NCBI GenBank assembly: GCA_043101605.1
Contig: JBICIG010000090.1
Coordinates: forward strand, 14,585 to 78,584
Source of the DNA: JBICIG01 sp043101605
GTDB lineage: Bacteria; Planctomycetota; Phycisphaerae; Phycisphaerales; UBA1924
DNA: 64,000 nt
Reading direction: 5' to 3'
The notes beneath the pieces were generated by a model that made no database searches, was not told where the DNA came from, and saw only the letters and a program-made list of their open reading frames with translations. The stretch's first letter is position 1; each line of letters opens with the position of its first letter. Position numbers and translations under genes: made by a program. Of the stretch, positions 9,705-19,390 are shown one piece after another.

Positions 9705-12062
9705 ATGCTCAACTCCCTGATCCCCAGCATGTTCCACCGGCGCCTCGCGCTGGTTCTCGCGGGCTTCCTGCTCGCGTTGGTCGCATTGGGCGCTCAGGTC
9801 GCCAAACTCACCCTCGTTGAGGGCGACCGCCTGCGGGCCGAGGCCGAGGCCCGGCTCGTCCGCACCGAGTGGACGCCCACGGTCCGCGGGCGCATCCTCG
9901 ACCGCATCGGCCGCGTCCTGGCCCGCCCCAAGCCCAGCTACTCGGTCTCGATCGCCTACCCCGTCCTGACCGGCGACTGGGCCCGCGACCGCGCCGCCGA
10001 CTACGCCCGCCGCGTGCACCGCGCCGAGTGGTCCAAGCTCGGCGACGACCGCCAACTCGCCCTCATCGCCCGGTACGAAGCCGTCTACCGCGCCCACTTG
10101 GGCGCGATGTGGACCGCCCTGGCCGAGCGAGCCGCGATCGAGCCGGCCGAGCTCGACCGCCGGCGCGATGGCATCGTCTCCCGCGTCACGCGCATGCACG
10201 AAGCCGTCGTCCGCGCGCGCCTGGAGGGCTTCATCGACGAGCAGCGCGCCAAGGGCAGCGCCATCTTCGACGCCGAGCTCGCCCGCCTGCGCCAGCGGGC
10301 CGACCAGCCCATCCGCGAGCAGCAGAGCGCCCACCCGATCCTCTCGAACATCGCCGACGCGCAGGCGTTCGACTTCGACCGCCGCGCCCGCCAACTCGTG
10401 GAGCTGAACCCCTCGGGCCTCGACACCCGCGAGGCGATCGACCCCGTCCCCCTCATGCCCGGGCTGGAGGTCGAGGACGCCAGCGGGCGGCTGTACCCGC
10501 TCGACCGCATCCGCGTCGAGATCGACCCTTCCAACCTTCCCTCGCCCATGCGCAACGAGGCGCCGCGCGAGCTCGAGGTTTCGGGCGTCGCGTCGCACAT
10601 CCTCGGCTGGATGCGCCGCCGCGTCCACGCCGAGGACCACGACCGCCGCCGATCACTCATCGAGAACGACCCCGCTTTCGCCGAGCGCGTCGTGGGGATC
10701 GCCGGCATCGACCGCGGGCGCTATCGCGAAGCCGACGCGGTCGGCGCCGCGGGCATCGAGGCCCTCGCTGAGCCGACGCTGCGGGGTCTGCGCGGGCTGA
10801 CCGTCCGCCGCCTCGACACCGGCGAGCAGCGCGTCGAGCAGCCCGAGCCCGGGCGCGACATCCGCCTGACCCTCGACGCCATGCTCCAGGCCCGCGTGCA
10901 GGCCGCGATGGATCCCCGCCTCGGACTCGCCCGCGTCCAGCCCTGGCACGGCGAGCCCACCGAGTGGATGCCCATCGGCACACCCCTCAACGGCGCCGCG
11001 GTCGTCCTGGACATCGACACCGGCGAGATCCTGGCGATGGTCTCCACGCCCGAGCTCGACCGCGACACCCTCGAGACCGACCCGGAGTCCATCTTCGCCG
11101 ACCAGCTCGACGCGCCCTGGGTCAACCGCGTCATCGAGAAGCCCTACCCGCCCGGTTCGATCGCCAAGGCGATCGTCCTCCACGGCGCCGCCGCCCACGC
11201 GGGTTTCAGCCTCGGCGAGACGATCCCCTGCACGGGCCACCTCTACGAGCACGCCCCCGATCAATTCCGCTGCTGGATCTTCAAGCGCTACCCGGGACTG
11301 ACGCACTCGATGACGCTCGGGCACGATCCCGACACCGTCGAGGCCCTGGCCGTTTCGTGCAACATCTTCTTCTACACCCTCGGGCGCCGGCTCGGGCCCG
11401 CCGGCATCGCCCGGACCTACCGCGACTTCGGCGTCGGCGAGCCCTTCGACCTGGGCATCGGCGAGGAGTTCCCCGGCGCGCTCGGGCGCGACTGGAATCC
11501 CGCCAACATCGAACGCTCCGACGCGACGCTCATGGGCATCGGGCAGGGCCCGGTCGCGTGGACGCCCCTCCACGCCGCCGACGCGCTGGCGACCATCGCC
11601 CGCGACGGCATCCGCCTGCCCGTCCGCCTGCTCGCCGACGCCCCGCGCGACAAACCCATGCGCGACCTCCGCCTCGACCCCGCCCTCGTCACCGCCACGC
11701 TCGAGGGCCTCGACGCCGCGGTCAACACCGACCAGGGCACCGGGCACCACCTCACCTTCGAGAACGGCGACCGCGAGCCGATCTTCAACCCGCCCCCGGG
11801 CGTCCGTCTCTGGGGCAAGACCGGCACCGCGCAAGCGCCGCACCTCATGATCGATCCCGACGCCGAGGGCCCGCTCGAAGCTGCCATCGCGCGACGCGGC
11901 GACCACTCCTGGTTCGTCGTCCTCGCCGGTCGCGACCGTCCGCGCTACGCCATCGCCGTGCTCATGGAGTACGCCGGCTCGGGCGGCAAGGTCTCCGGGC
12001 CCATCGCCAACCTCATCGTCCACGCCCTCGACGACGAGGGCTACTTCCGGGGGCCCTCCTAA
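9705..12062 (+). CDS. mrdA: Penicillin-binding protein 2 (elongasome transpeptidase)
   Basis: The 785-aa class B PBP cross-links peptidoglycan during elongation. It has one N-terminal membrane helix (about residues 12-34), a pedestal region with a long charged insert (about 80-200), and a transpeptidase domain with the active-site SIAK in PPGSIAK (SxxK), SCN (SxN) and WGKTGTAQ (KTG). It is followed directly (GTG on the next base) by a RodA/FtsW polymerase, its usual partner. I prefer the ATG at 9705; an in-frame ATG at 9672 would add 11 residues. Its presence indicates that this planctomycete relative makes peptidoglycan. Confidence 0.92.
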   Translation: MLNSLIPSMFHRRLALVLAGFLLALVALGAQVAKLTLVEGDRLRAEAEARLVRTEWTPTVRGRILDRIGRVLARPKPSYSVSIAYPVLTGDWARDRAADYARRVHRAEWSKLGDDRQLALIARYEAVYRAHLGAMWTALAERAAIEPAELDRRRDGIVSRVTRMHEAVVRARLEGFIDEQRAKGSAIFDAELARLRQRADQPIREQQSAHPILSNIADAQAFDFDRRARQLVELNPSGLDTREAIDPVPLMPGLEVEDASGRLYPLDRIRVEIDPSNLPSPMRNEAPRELEVSGVASHILGWMRRRVHAEDHDRRRSLIENDPAFAERVVGIAGIDRGRYREADAVGAAGIEALAEPTLRGLRGLTVRRLDTGEQRVEQPEPGRDIRLTLDAMLQARVQAAMDPRLGLARVQPWHGEPTEWMPIGTPLNGAAVVLDIDTGEILAMVSTPELDRDTLETDPESIFADQLDAPWVNRVIEKPYPPGSIAKAIVLHGAAAHAGFSLGETIPCTGHLYEHAPDQFRCWIFKRYPGLTHSMTLGHDPDTVEALAVSCNIFFYTLGRRLGPAGIARTYRDFGVGEPFDLGIGEEFPGALGRDWNPANIERSDATLMGIGQGPVAWTPLHAADALATIARDGIRLPVRLLADAPRDKPMRDLRLDPALVTATLEGLDAAVNTDQGTGHHLTFENGDREPIFNPPPGVRLWGKTGTAQAPHLMIDPDAEGPLEAAIARRGDHSWFVVLAGRDRPRYAIAVLMEYAGSGGKVSGPIANLIVHALDDEGYFRGPS

Positions 12063-13280
12063 GTGCTCCGCGATGAACTGGCGACGCTGATCCGCGGAAC
12101 CGCGAACGCCCGCACCCCCGTCCGCGAAGCCCTCCACCCGGGAACCCCCGCGTGGATCTGCGTCTTCGCCGGCGCCCTGCTGAGCCTGATCGGGCTCTAC
12201 GCGATCGATGTCGCCACCGCGCTCGACCCGGCCGAGTCGGCCAACCTCTCGCGTCTGGCGATGCGCCAACTGATCTTCCTGGGCGTGGGCATCTGCGCGG
12301 CGTTCACCGTCGCCCTCCCGCACTACCGCCTGCTGGGGCAGGTCTCCACGCCCGCGTTCCTGATTCTGCTGGGGCTGCTGGTCTTTCTGCTCGTCCCCTT
12401 CGTGCCCACGGCGCTGGTCACGCCCCGCAACGGCGCCCGCGCGTGGATCAACCTGGGCGTCGCCGACTTCCAGCCCTCGGAACTCTGCAAGATCGCGTTC
12501 GTCCTCGTGATCGCCCGCTACCTCCGCTTCCGCCGCGAGCACCGCGACTTCATCGGGCTCGTCCCGCTGGGCATCATCACCGCGGTCCCGGTCGGGCTGA
12601 TCACTCTTCAGCCCGACCTTGGCACGGCGATGCTCTTCGTTCCTTCGTTGTTTGCGATGCTGCTCGCCGCGGGCGCGCGCGTCCGTCACCTGGGCATCAT
12701 CGTGCTCTGCGCCGCGCTGGCGGCGCCGGCGGTCTACCCCGTCCTCCGCCCGCACCAGCGGGCCCGCCTCGACGCGATGTGGCAGCAGATCCGCGGCGAC
12801 GAAAGCCTCAACCACGACATCAACTTCCAGCCCAGCACCGCCCGACGCCTCGTCGGCGCCGGCGGGCTCGAGGGCAACGACGACGAGCGAGCGCGCGCCC
12901 TGGTCTACTTCAACGGGCTGCCGGAAGCCCAGAACGACATGGTCTTCGCGGTCATCGTCAACCGCTTCGGGCTCGCCGGCGGGATCCTCGTGCTGGTCCT
13001 CTACGCCGCGTGGATGCTCGGCGCCGTCCTCACCGCCGCCTCCTGCCGGGAACCCTTCGGCAGGCTCATCGTCGTCGGGCTCGCCGCGTTCATCGGCGCC
13101 CAGACCATCGTCAACATCGGCATGAACATCGGGCTCATGCCCATCATCGGGGTCACCCTCCCGTTCGTGTCCTACGGCGGTTCGAGCATGCTCGCCTCGT
13201 GGCTCATGACCGGGCTCGTCTTTTCCGTCGGGCTCCACTGGCCCCCGCCTCCCTACCGCCCCAGCTTCGAGTACGGTTGA
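12063..13280 (+). CDS. rodA: RodA/FtsW/SpoVE-family peptidoglycan glycosyltransferase
   Basis: The 405-aa integral membrane protein has about ten hydrophobic segments. SEDS-family motifs are present: ARAWINLG, FQPSELCK, TLQPDLGTA, GLPEAQNDMVFA and the C-terminal LPFVSYGGSSML. SEDS proteins polymerise lipid II glycan strands with their cognate class B PBP. The gene begins with GTG immediately after the PBP2 stop codon, so the two are co-translated. RodA rather than FtsW is inferred from pairing with the PBP2-type protein. Confidence 0.93.
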   Translation: MLRDELATLIRGTANARTPVREALHPGTPAWICVFAGALLSLIGLYAIDVATALDPAESANLSRLAMRQLIFLGVGICAAFTVALPHYRLLGQVSTPAFLILLGLLVFLLVPFVPTALVTPRNGARAWINLGVADFQPSELCKIAFVLVIARYLRFRREHRDFIGLVPLGIITAVPVGLITLQPDLGTAMLFVPSLFAMLLAAGARVRHLGIIVLCAALAAPAVYPVLRPHQRARLDAMWQQIRGDESLNHDINFQPSTARRLVGAGGLEGNDDERARALVYFNGLPEAQNDMVFAVIVNRFGLAGGILVLVLYAAWMLGAVLTAASCREPFGRLIVVGLAAFIGAQTIVNIGMNIGLMPIIGVTLPFVSYGGSSMLASWLMTGLVFSVGLHWPPPPYRPSFEYG

Positions 13281-13283
13281 GCG

Positions 13284-14114
13284 ATGGGACGACCCGCACC
13301 CCAGCCCGAACCCGCCGACCGACCCGATCCGTCGGCTCCCATGGACCTGCCCGACCTCGGGCGCATGACGCCCCCTTTCTCATTCCTGGCCGCCGCCGAG
13401 GACTTCGGCATCGTCTTCGAGCCGGGCGAACTCGAGCAACTCGGACGCTTCCTCGGGCTCCTTCTCTGGGCGACCGAGCGCATCAACCTCACCGCGATAC
13501 GCGACCCCGAGCAGGCGTGGCACAAGCACATCCTCGACGGGCTGACGCTCCTGCCCGTCCTCGCCGACCTTCCCGCGGGCGCGCGCCTGGCCGATGTCGG
13601 CTCGGGCGGCGGCGTCCCCGGGCTCGTCGTCGCGATCGCCCGCCCGGACCTCCACCTGACGCTCATCGAATCGACCGGCAAGAAGGTCGGCTTCCTCCGC
13701 GGTGCCGCTCGGGCGATCGGGCTGAGCAATGTCGAGGTCGTCCAGGGGCGCTCGGAGGACCTCGGGCAGGAGCGCGGCGCGCGCACCGACGCCGCGGGCG
13801 AGTCCCGACGCTCCGGGGCGTTCCGCGAATCCTTCGACGCGGTGATCGCCCGCGCGGTCGGCCCGCTGAGCGTCGTCGCGGAGCTGACCGTGCCGCTGTG
13901 CGCGATCGGCGGGATGACCCTGCTCATCAAGGGCGAACGGGCGGGCGACGAACTCGCCCAGGCACGCAAGGCCCTCGAAGCCCTGCACGCGGTGCACGAG
14001 GGAAATCTCCAGACCCCCACGGGCACCATCGTCGTGCTGGGCAAGCGCAGCGCCACCCCCCGCGTCTACCCCCGCGCCCCGGGCGAACCCAAGCGCCGCC
14101 CGCTCGGCGGGTGA
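13284..14114 (+). CDS. rsmG: 16S rRNA (guanine-527-N7)-methyltransferase RsmG
   Basis: The SAM-dependent Rossmann methyltransferase methylates G527 of 16S rRNA. It shows INLTAIRDPEQAWHKHILD, the SAM-binding DVGSGGGVPGLV, FDAVIARAV and a C-terminal LIKGE segment, all typical of RsmG (GidB). The 276-aa call uses the first ATG, 3 bp after rodA. The first ~28 residues are Pro/Asp-rich and non-conserved, so Met20 or Met28 may be the real start. An Arg/Ala-rich insert near residue 165 is not typical. Confidence 0.92.
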   Translation: MGRPAPQPEPADRPDPSAPMDLPDLGRMTPPFSFLAAAEDFGIVFEPGELEQLGRFLGLLLWATERINLTAIRDPEQAWHKHILDGLTLLPVLADLPAGARLADVGSGGGVPGLVVAIARPDLHLTLIESTGKKVGFLRGAARAIGLSNVEVVQGRSEDLGQERGARTDAAGESRRSGAFRESFDAVIARAVGPLSVVAELTVPLCAIGGMTLLIKGERAGDELAQARKALEALHAVHEGNLQTPTGTIVVLGKRSATPRVYPRAPGEPKRRPLGG

Positions 14115-16210
14115 ACGGAGAGCCCCGCCGCGTGCCCACCGATGTCGCGTCCATGTTCGAGCCCGGCGGGGCGATCCAGAGCGCCTTGGGCGATCGCTAC
14201 GAGCCGCGCCCGGAGCAGGTCCGCATGGCACGCGCCGTGGCCGACAACTTCGAGCAGCGCGGCAACCTGCTCGTCGAAGCCGGGACGGGCGTCGGCAAGA
14301 GCTTCGCCTATCTCCTGCCCGCGATGGACCGGGCGGCCCGCCTGGGCGAGGTCGTGGTCGTCGCGACCAACACCATCGCCCTCCAGGAACAGCTCGTCGC
14401 CAAGGACATCCCCGTGCTGCTCTCGCTGGCGATGGGCGATGATGCGCCGCCGGAGGGCTGGCACCTGCCGATCCGGGCCGAGCTGGTCAAGGGGCGCGGC
14501 AACTACCTGAGCATCCGCCGGCTCAAGCTCGCAAGCGAGCGCCAGCACACGCTGCTCAGCGACGAGTCCTCCCGCCGATCGCTCGCGCAGATCGTCGACT
14601 GGGCGTACGAGACCGAGGACGGCACGCTCTCGACCCTCGGGCCGCTGGAGCGCCCGGAGGTGTGGGAGCACGCGCGGTCGGACGCCGACAACTGCATGGG
14701 CCGCAAGTGCCCGCACCACGCGCAGTGCTTCTACCAGCGCGCGCGCCAGCGGGCGCAGCAGGCGAACCTCTTGATCTGCAACCACGCGATCTTCTTTGCC
14801 GACCTGGCGCTGCGCGAGCAGGGCGCATCGATCCTGCCTCGTTACCAGCATGTGATCCTCGACGAAGCGCACGGCCTCGAGGATGTCGCCAGCGAGCACT
14901 TCGGGCTCACGCTGACCGAGGGACGGGTGAACACGCTCCTGCGCGCGCTTTACGACCCGCGCAAGCAGCGGGGGTTCCTCGCGGCGATGCACGGCGCGCT
15001 CGCGGGCATGGGCATCGAACGCGAAGCCGCCCGCGCGATCGAGGCCTCGCTCGAGGCCCGCACCGCCTCGCGCCGGTTCTTCGAGCAGTGGGCGCGGCTG
15101 CGCGAGTCGATGCCCCCGGGCAGCGGGCGCCTGCGCGAGCCCGCGCCCATCGCCGACGAGCTCACCCCCGCGATGATGGAACTCGCCGGTCGGCTGGGGA
15201 TCCTCCGCGACGCGATCGAGTCCGAGCCCGACCGGTTCGAGCTGGCGAGTTACAGGAACCGGGCGCGCGCGATCGCCGACACCGCCGGGGCCCTCACCGA
15301 GCAGTCGATCGAGAACGCGGTCTACTGGGTCGAACTCGAGCGGACGCGGCGCGGCGGGACGCGGGTGGAACTCGGCTGCGCGCCGATCGAGGTCCGCGAG
15401 CTCCTGCGCGAAGCACTCTTCGAGCGAGATTTCTCGGTCACCCTGACCAGCGCGACGCTCACGACCCGGCACGCGGGCGAGGACGAAGCGGGCGAGCAGC
15501 GCGAGGCGGTCTTCGCCCACACCATGAACCGGCTCGGGTGCGAGGGGGCGCGGACGCTCCAGCTCGGGAGCCCCTTCGATCATGCGCACCAGGCGCGCGT
15601 GTTCGTCGATGCGTCCGCTCCCGCGCCGGGCAAGGTCAGCACGGACGCGTGGGTGGGCGAACTCGTGCCGAGGATTCTGGAGCATGTCGGCGAGACCGAC
15701 GGCGGGGCGTTCGTGCTGTTCACCAGTTTCGCGGCGCTCCGGGCGGCGGGGGAGCGGCTGACCCCGGCGCTCGCCGAACTCGACATGCCGTGCCTCGTCC
15801 ACGGACGCGACGGCTCGCGCACCGAACTGCTCGACCGCTTCCGCGCCTCGGGGCGGGCGGTGTTGCTCGGAGCCGACTCGTTCTGGCAGGGCGTGGACAT
15901 CCGGGGAGACGCGCTCCGCAATGTCATCATCACCCGCCTGCCCTTCGAGCCCCCGGACCGTCCGCTGACCGAGGCCCGCGGCGAGCTGATCCGCCAGCGC
16001 GGCGGCGACCCCTTCCGCGAGGATTCCCTCCCTCGCGCCATCATCCGCTTCAAGCAGGGCTTCGGGCGGCTCATCCGGTCGTCGGCCGACCGCGGGCGGG
16101 TGGTCGTGCTCGATCCAAGGCTCGTCACGACGCGCTACGGCTCGCTGTTCGTCCGCGCCCTTCCCGAGGGCATCGAACTGGAGATCATCGGCGGGGACGG
16201 GGACGGGTAG
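14111..16210 (+). CDS. dinG: DinG/XPD-type Fe-S helicase
   Basis: The 699-aa superfamily 2 helicase has Walker A AGTGVGKS, motif Ia, a four-cysteine Fe-S cluster region (CMGRKCPHHAQC followed by ICNH), DEAH (LDEAHGLED), and C-terminal motifs IV-VI (GADSFWQGVDIRGD, IIRFKQGFGRLIRS). DinG/YoaA helicases unwind 5'-overhang DNA, D-loops and R-loops and help in repair. The GTG start at 14111 overlaps the rsmG stop as GTGA. The length is close to that of E. coli DinG, and there is no exonuclease domain. Confidence 0.9.
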   Translation: MNGEPRRVPTDVASMFEPGGAIQSALGDRYEPRPEQVRMARAVADNFEQRGNLLVEAGTGVGKSFAYLLPAMDRAARLGEVVVVATNTIALQEQLVAKDIPVLLSLAMGDDAPPEGWHLPIRAELVKGRGNYLSIRRLKLASERQHTLLSDESSRRSLAQIVDWAYETEDGTLSTLGPLERPEVWEHARSDADNCMGRKCPHHAQCFYQRARQRAQQANLLICNHAIFFADLALREQGASILPRYQHVILDEAHGLEDVASEHFGLTLTEGRVNTLLRALYDPRKQRGFLAAMHGALAGMGIEREAARAIEASLEARTASRRFFEQWARLRESMPPGSGRLREPAPIADELTPAMMELAGRLGILRDAIESEPDRFELASYRNRARAIADTAGALTEQSIENAVYWVELERTRRGGTRVELGCAPIEVRELLREALFERDFSVTLTSATLTTRHAGEDEAGEQREAVFAHTMNRLGCEGARTLQLGSPFDHAHQARVFVDASAPAPGKVSTDAWVGELVPRILEHVGETDGGAFVLFTSFAALRAAGERLTPALAELDMPCLVHGRDGSRTELLDRFRASGRAVLLGADSFWQGVDIRGDALRNVIITRLPFEPPDRPLTEARGELIRQRGGDPFREDSLPRAIIRFKQGFGRLIRSSADRGRVVVLDPRLVTTRYGSLFVRALPEGIELEIIGGDGDG

Positions 16211-16375
16211 GCGCCCCTCGGAACCGGGCCCGGGGGCGTGAGATTGGCGCGGGATCTCCCCGCGCGGAACCCGAACAAACTGCAGATCCAGCGGGCGGAG
16301 GTCTATCCTTGGCCCCGTGAGCGGTCGGTTTCGGGCCGCTCATGGCACTTCAACCCCAGGTGAAAGGGCGGCTGC

Positions 16376-17785
16376 ATGCTCGGGCGCGTCTTCAAGGCGT
16401 ACGACATCCGCGGGAAGTACGGCGACCTGCTGACCGATCAGATGGGCTGGCAGATCGGTTTCGGGACGAGCCGGTACCTGCTCGAGGACGCGGCCGCCGC
16501 GGGCGAGACGACGCCCATGATGCACAACATCGTCGTCGGGCGCGACATGCGTGTCTCGAGCCCGACGCTGAGCGAGCGGCTCATCTCGGGGATCGTGGCG
16601 CACGGCGGGCATGTCATCGATGTCGGGATGGTCGACACGCCGTTCATCTACTTCGCGGTCAACTACCTGGATTGCGCCGGCGGTGTGATGGTCACCGCGA
16701 GCCACAACCCGCCGGAGTACAACGGTTTCAAGATCTCCAAGCGCCGCGCCAAGCCCGTGGGTGAGGCGACCGGGCTGGGAGAGATCCGCAAGTACGCCGC
16801 GATGAGCGACCGGCTGGGCGACCTGCCCGCCAAGGGGCGGATCGAGCAGCGCGACCTGTGGGACGCGTACATCGAGCATGTGCGTGAGTTCCTCGATCTG
16901 GGCGGGAAGTCGCTGAAGATCGTGGTCGACGCGTCGAACGGGATGGCCGGGACGGCGGTGCCGAAGGTGTTCGGGAAGAAGGGCGCGGAGGTCGAGGGGC
17001 TCGAGATCATCGAGCTGAACTTCGACAACACCAGGGGAGAGTTTGCGCACGAGCCGAACCCGCTGGTGCCGGCGAACCTCGAGCAACTCCGCGAGGCGGT
17101 GGTGCGCGAGGGTGCGCACCTTGGCGTGTGCTTCGACGGCGACGCGGACCGGTGCGCGATCGTCGATGAGAAGGGCGGGATCGTCGGGTGCGATCATCTG
17201 ACGGCGCTGCTCGCCCGCGGGTTTCTCGCCGACAACCCCGGCGCGCCGGTGATCTACGACCTGCGTTCGAGCAAGGCGGTCGAGGAGGAGATCCGCGGGG
17301 CGGGCGGGGTCCCGATCCGCTCGCGTGTCGGGCATGTGTTCATGAAGCAGCTGATGGCCGACCGCGGCGCGGTGTTCGGCGGTGAGCTCTCGGGGCACTT
17401 CTACTTCCGGGACAACTTCAACGCCGACTCGGGCGTGATCGCGATGGCGACGGTGCTGGGCACGGTGGCGCGCGAGGGCAAGCCGGTGAGCGAGCTGATC
17501 GCGCCGATCGCGCGGTACGCCCAGTCCGGGGAGATCAACTTCGAGATCGAGGAGAAGGACGAGGCGCTGGCGGAGGTCGAGGCCGAGTTCCTTGATCGCG
17601 GCGACATCGACGAGCTCGACGGGATCACCATCGACTGTTTCGAGTCCGAGGGCTGGTGGGCGAACATCCGCAAGAGCAACACCGAGCCGCTGCTGCGCCT
17701 CAACGCCGAGGCCAGAGACCCCCGCAAGCTGGAGGAGGCGATCGCGACGCTGGCGCCCAAGCTGGGGACGCGGGTCGATCACTGA
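16376..17785 (+). CDS. manB: Phosphomannomutase/phosphoglucomutase
   Basis: The 469-aa alpha-D-phosphohexomutase interconverts hexose 6- and 1-phosphates for nucleotide-sugar and polysaccharide synthesis. It begins FKAYDIRGKYG, has the phosphoserine loop VTASHNPPEYNGFK, the metal-binding DGDADR, the sugar-binding GGELSGHFYF, and the C-terminal phosphate-binding RKSNTEPLLRLN. This pattern is that of the bacterial AlgC/ManB group; the sugar preference cannot be read from sequence. A 165-bp spacer separates it from dinG, so it may have its own promoter, but none is clear. Confidence 0.93.
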   Translation: MLGRVFKAYDIRGKYGDLLTDQMGWQIGFGTSRYLLEDAAAAGETTPMMHNIVVGRDMRVSSPTLSERLISGIVAHGGHVIDVGMVDTPFIYFAVNYLDCAGGVMVTASHNPPEYNGFKISKRRAKPVGEATGLGEIRKYAAMSDRLGDLPAKGRIEQRDLWDAYIEHVREFLDLGGKSLKIVVDASNGMAGTAVPKVFGKKGAEVEGLEIIELNFDNTRGEFAHEPNPLVPANLEQLREAVVREGAHLGVCFDGDADRCAIVDEKGGIVGCDHLTALLARGFLADNPGAPVIYDLRSSKAVEEEIRGAGGVPIRSRVGHVFMKQLMADRGAVFGGELSGHFYFRDNFNADSGVIAMATVLGTVAREGKPVSELIAPIARYAQSGEINFEIEEKDEALAEVEAEFLDRGDIDELDGITIDCFESEGWWANIRKSNTEPLLRLNAEARDPRKLEEAIATLAPKLGTRVDH

Positions 17786-17839
17786 CGCGATGGGCCGCCA
17801 TCGGCCGATGTTGGAACTGGGCCGTTCCCGGAATCCCGC

Positions 17840-19378
17840 ATGAACCTGTCGAAGTTCTTCGAGCACTGGCGGATCGCCGAGAACCCCTTCCGGGGCGAGG
17901 AAGCCCGCCGGGACGATGTCTTCGCGCGCCTGTGCCGGGTCACGGGCCCGGACGAGCAGCCGACGGTCCACTCGGACTTCGAGAAGGTGCTTGGCGATCT
18001 CTCTCACCCGTCGAGCGCGATCGTCTTCGGCGAGAAGGGGAGCGGGAAGACGGCGATGCGGCTGCAGATCGCCGACGCGGTCGCCGCTCACAACCTCCGC
18101 CGCCCCGAGGAGCGTGTGCTGCTGATCTCGTACGACGATCTCAACCGCGTGCTGGGCCGGTTCGCGCAGGTGGTGGGGGGTGAGAATCCCGGCGAGACGC
18201 TGGGCGAGATCGCCGTGACCGATCATCTCGACGCGGTGATCTCCTCGGCCGTCACGAGCCTCGTCGATGCGCTGCTGGGCGTGCCCGAGGAAGGGGCGCG
18301 GGCGTTCGGCCCGACCGACGAACTGGTGCGTGACGCACGCCGACTCGAGACCGGGCTCCGCCGCGACCTGCTCCTGCTCCAGACCGTTTACGACGCGGGC
18401 GAGCGCGCTCACGAGCGGACCGAGCGCTTGCGTCGGCTGCTTCGCATCGGGCTGCCGCGGGCGCGGGTGCTTTGGTCGGTCGCGGCGTTCGGGGGCTGGG
18501 TGCTGCCGGCGATGGTGATCGCCGCGTTCCTGACCATCGGCGGGCAGCAGGGGGGGACGGGCTGGACGGTCGCGTTCACGATCGCGCTGTTGCTGTGGGG
18601 GGCGGCGGGGCTGAAACGCTTCGGCGTCGACTCGGCGCGCGCCACTCGGCTCGGGCGCAAGCTCCGCCGATCGCTCCGCATGATCGACCGCACCGAGGAA
18701 TCGTGGGCCCGCTCGCTCGACCAGGTCGACGCGTTGGACAAGTCGCCCGAGTCGCTCCCGATCGGGCCGGGCGACGAGACGCGATACGCGATGCTCGGGC
18801 GCCTGCGCCGGGTCGTGCGCGGCTTCGGGTTCCGAGGCATGATCGTCGTGGTTGACCGCGTCGACGAGCCGAGCCTGATCAACGGCGATCCGGAGCGCAT
18901 GCGGGCGGTCGTCTGGCCCATGCTCAACAACAAGTTCCTTCAGCAGGAGGGTCTCGGCGTCAAGATGCTGCTGCCGCTGGAGCTCCGGCACCTGCTGTTC
19001 CGCGAGTCGAGCGCGTTCTTCCAGGAGGCACGGCTCGACAAGCAGAGCATGATCGAACGCCTCGTCTGGACCGGGCCGACGCTCTACGACCTCTGCAACG
19101 CACGGCTCAACGCGTGCCTGAAGGAAGGCCGCGAGCCCCTGAGCCTGCTCGAACTCTTCGCCGAGGATGTGACGCGGCAGGATGTCGTCGATGCGCTCGA
19201 CCAGATGCACCAGCCGCGCGACGCGTTCAAGTTCTTGTATCGCTGCCTGACCGAGCACTGCGCCAGCGTGACGGCCGACGAGGGCTCGTGGCGCATCCCG
19301 AGGCTGATCCTCGACACGGTGCGGCGGCAGGAAGTCGATCGCTTGCAGCAGCTCTATCGCGGCATCCGCCCGGCGTGA
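17840..19378 (+). CDS. KAP-like membrane P-loop NTPase (hypothetical)
   Basis: The 512-aa protein has an N-terminal FFEHWRIAENPFRG segment, Walker A GEKGSGKT (64-71), two adjacent membrane helices (about 211-236 and 243-258), and Walker B MIVVVDRVDE (about 334-343). Placing a two-helix hairpin between Walker A and B is the layout of KAP-family NTPases, many of which are signalling or defence proteins. The helical C-terminal half could be the AAA lid. It lies 55 bp after the phosphomannomutase gene, and the next gene is convergent. No effector domain is visible, and its function is unknown. Confidence 0.7.
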   Translation: MNLSKFFEHWRIAENPFRGEEARRDDVFARLCRVTGPDEQPTVHSDFEKVLGDLSHPSSAIVFGEKGSGKTAMRLQIADAVAAHNLRRPEERVLLISYDDLNRVLGRFAQVVGGENPGETLGEIAVTDHLDAVISSAVTSLVDALLGVPEEGARAFGPTDELVRDARRLETGLRRDLLLLQTVYDAGERAHERTERLRRLLRIGLPRARVLWSVAAFGGWVLPAMVIAAFLTIGGQQGGTGWTVAFTIALLLWGAAGLKRFGVDSARATRLGRKLRRSLRMIDRTEESWARSLDQVDALDKSPESLPIGPGDETRYAMLGRLRRVVRGFGFRGMIVVVDRVDEPSLINGDPERMRAVVWPMLNNKFLQQEGLGVKMLLPLELRHLLFRESSAFFQEARLDKQSMIERLVWTGPTLYDLCNARLNACLKEGREPLSLLELFAEDVTRQDVVDALDQMHQPRDAFKFLYRCLTEHCASVTADEGSWRIPRLILDTVRRQEVDRLQQLYRGIRPA

Positions 19379-19390
19379 GGGCGCGCGGGA

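Noticed and set aside
10653..13238. Minus-strand ORF (861 aa) opposite PBP2 and rodA
   Set aside because: It has shadow-type composition (Asp/Gly/Glu/Arg), while the plus strand holds complete catalytic motifs.
16340..19258. Minus-strand ORF (972 aa) opposite phosphomannomutase and the KAP-like gene
   Set aside because: Low-complexity His/Arg/Leu sequence, antisense to two well-supported genes.
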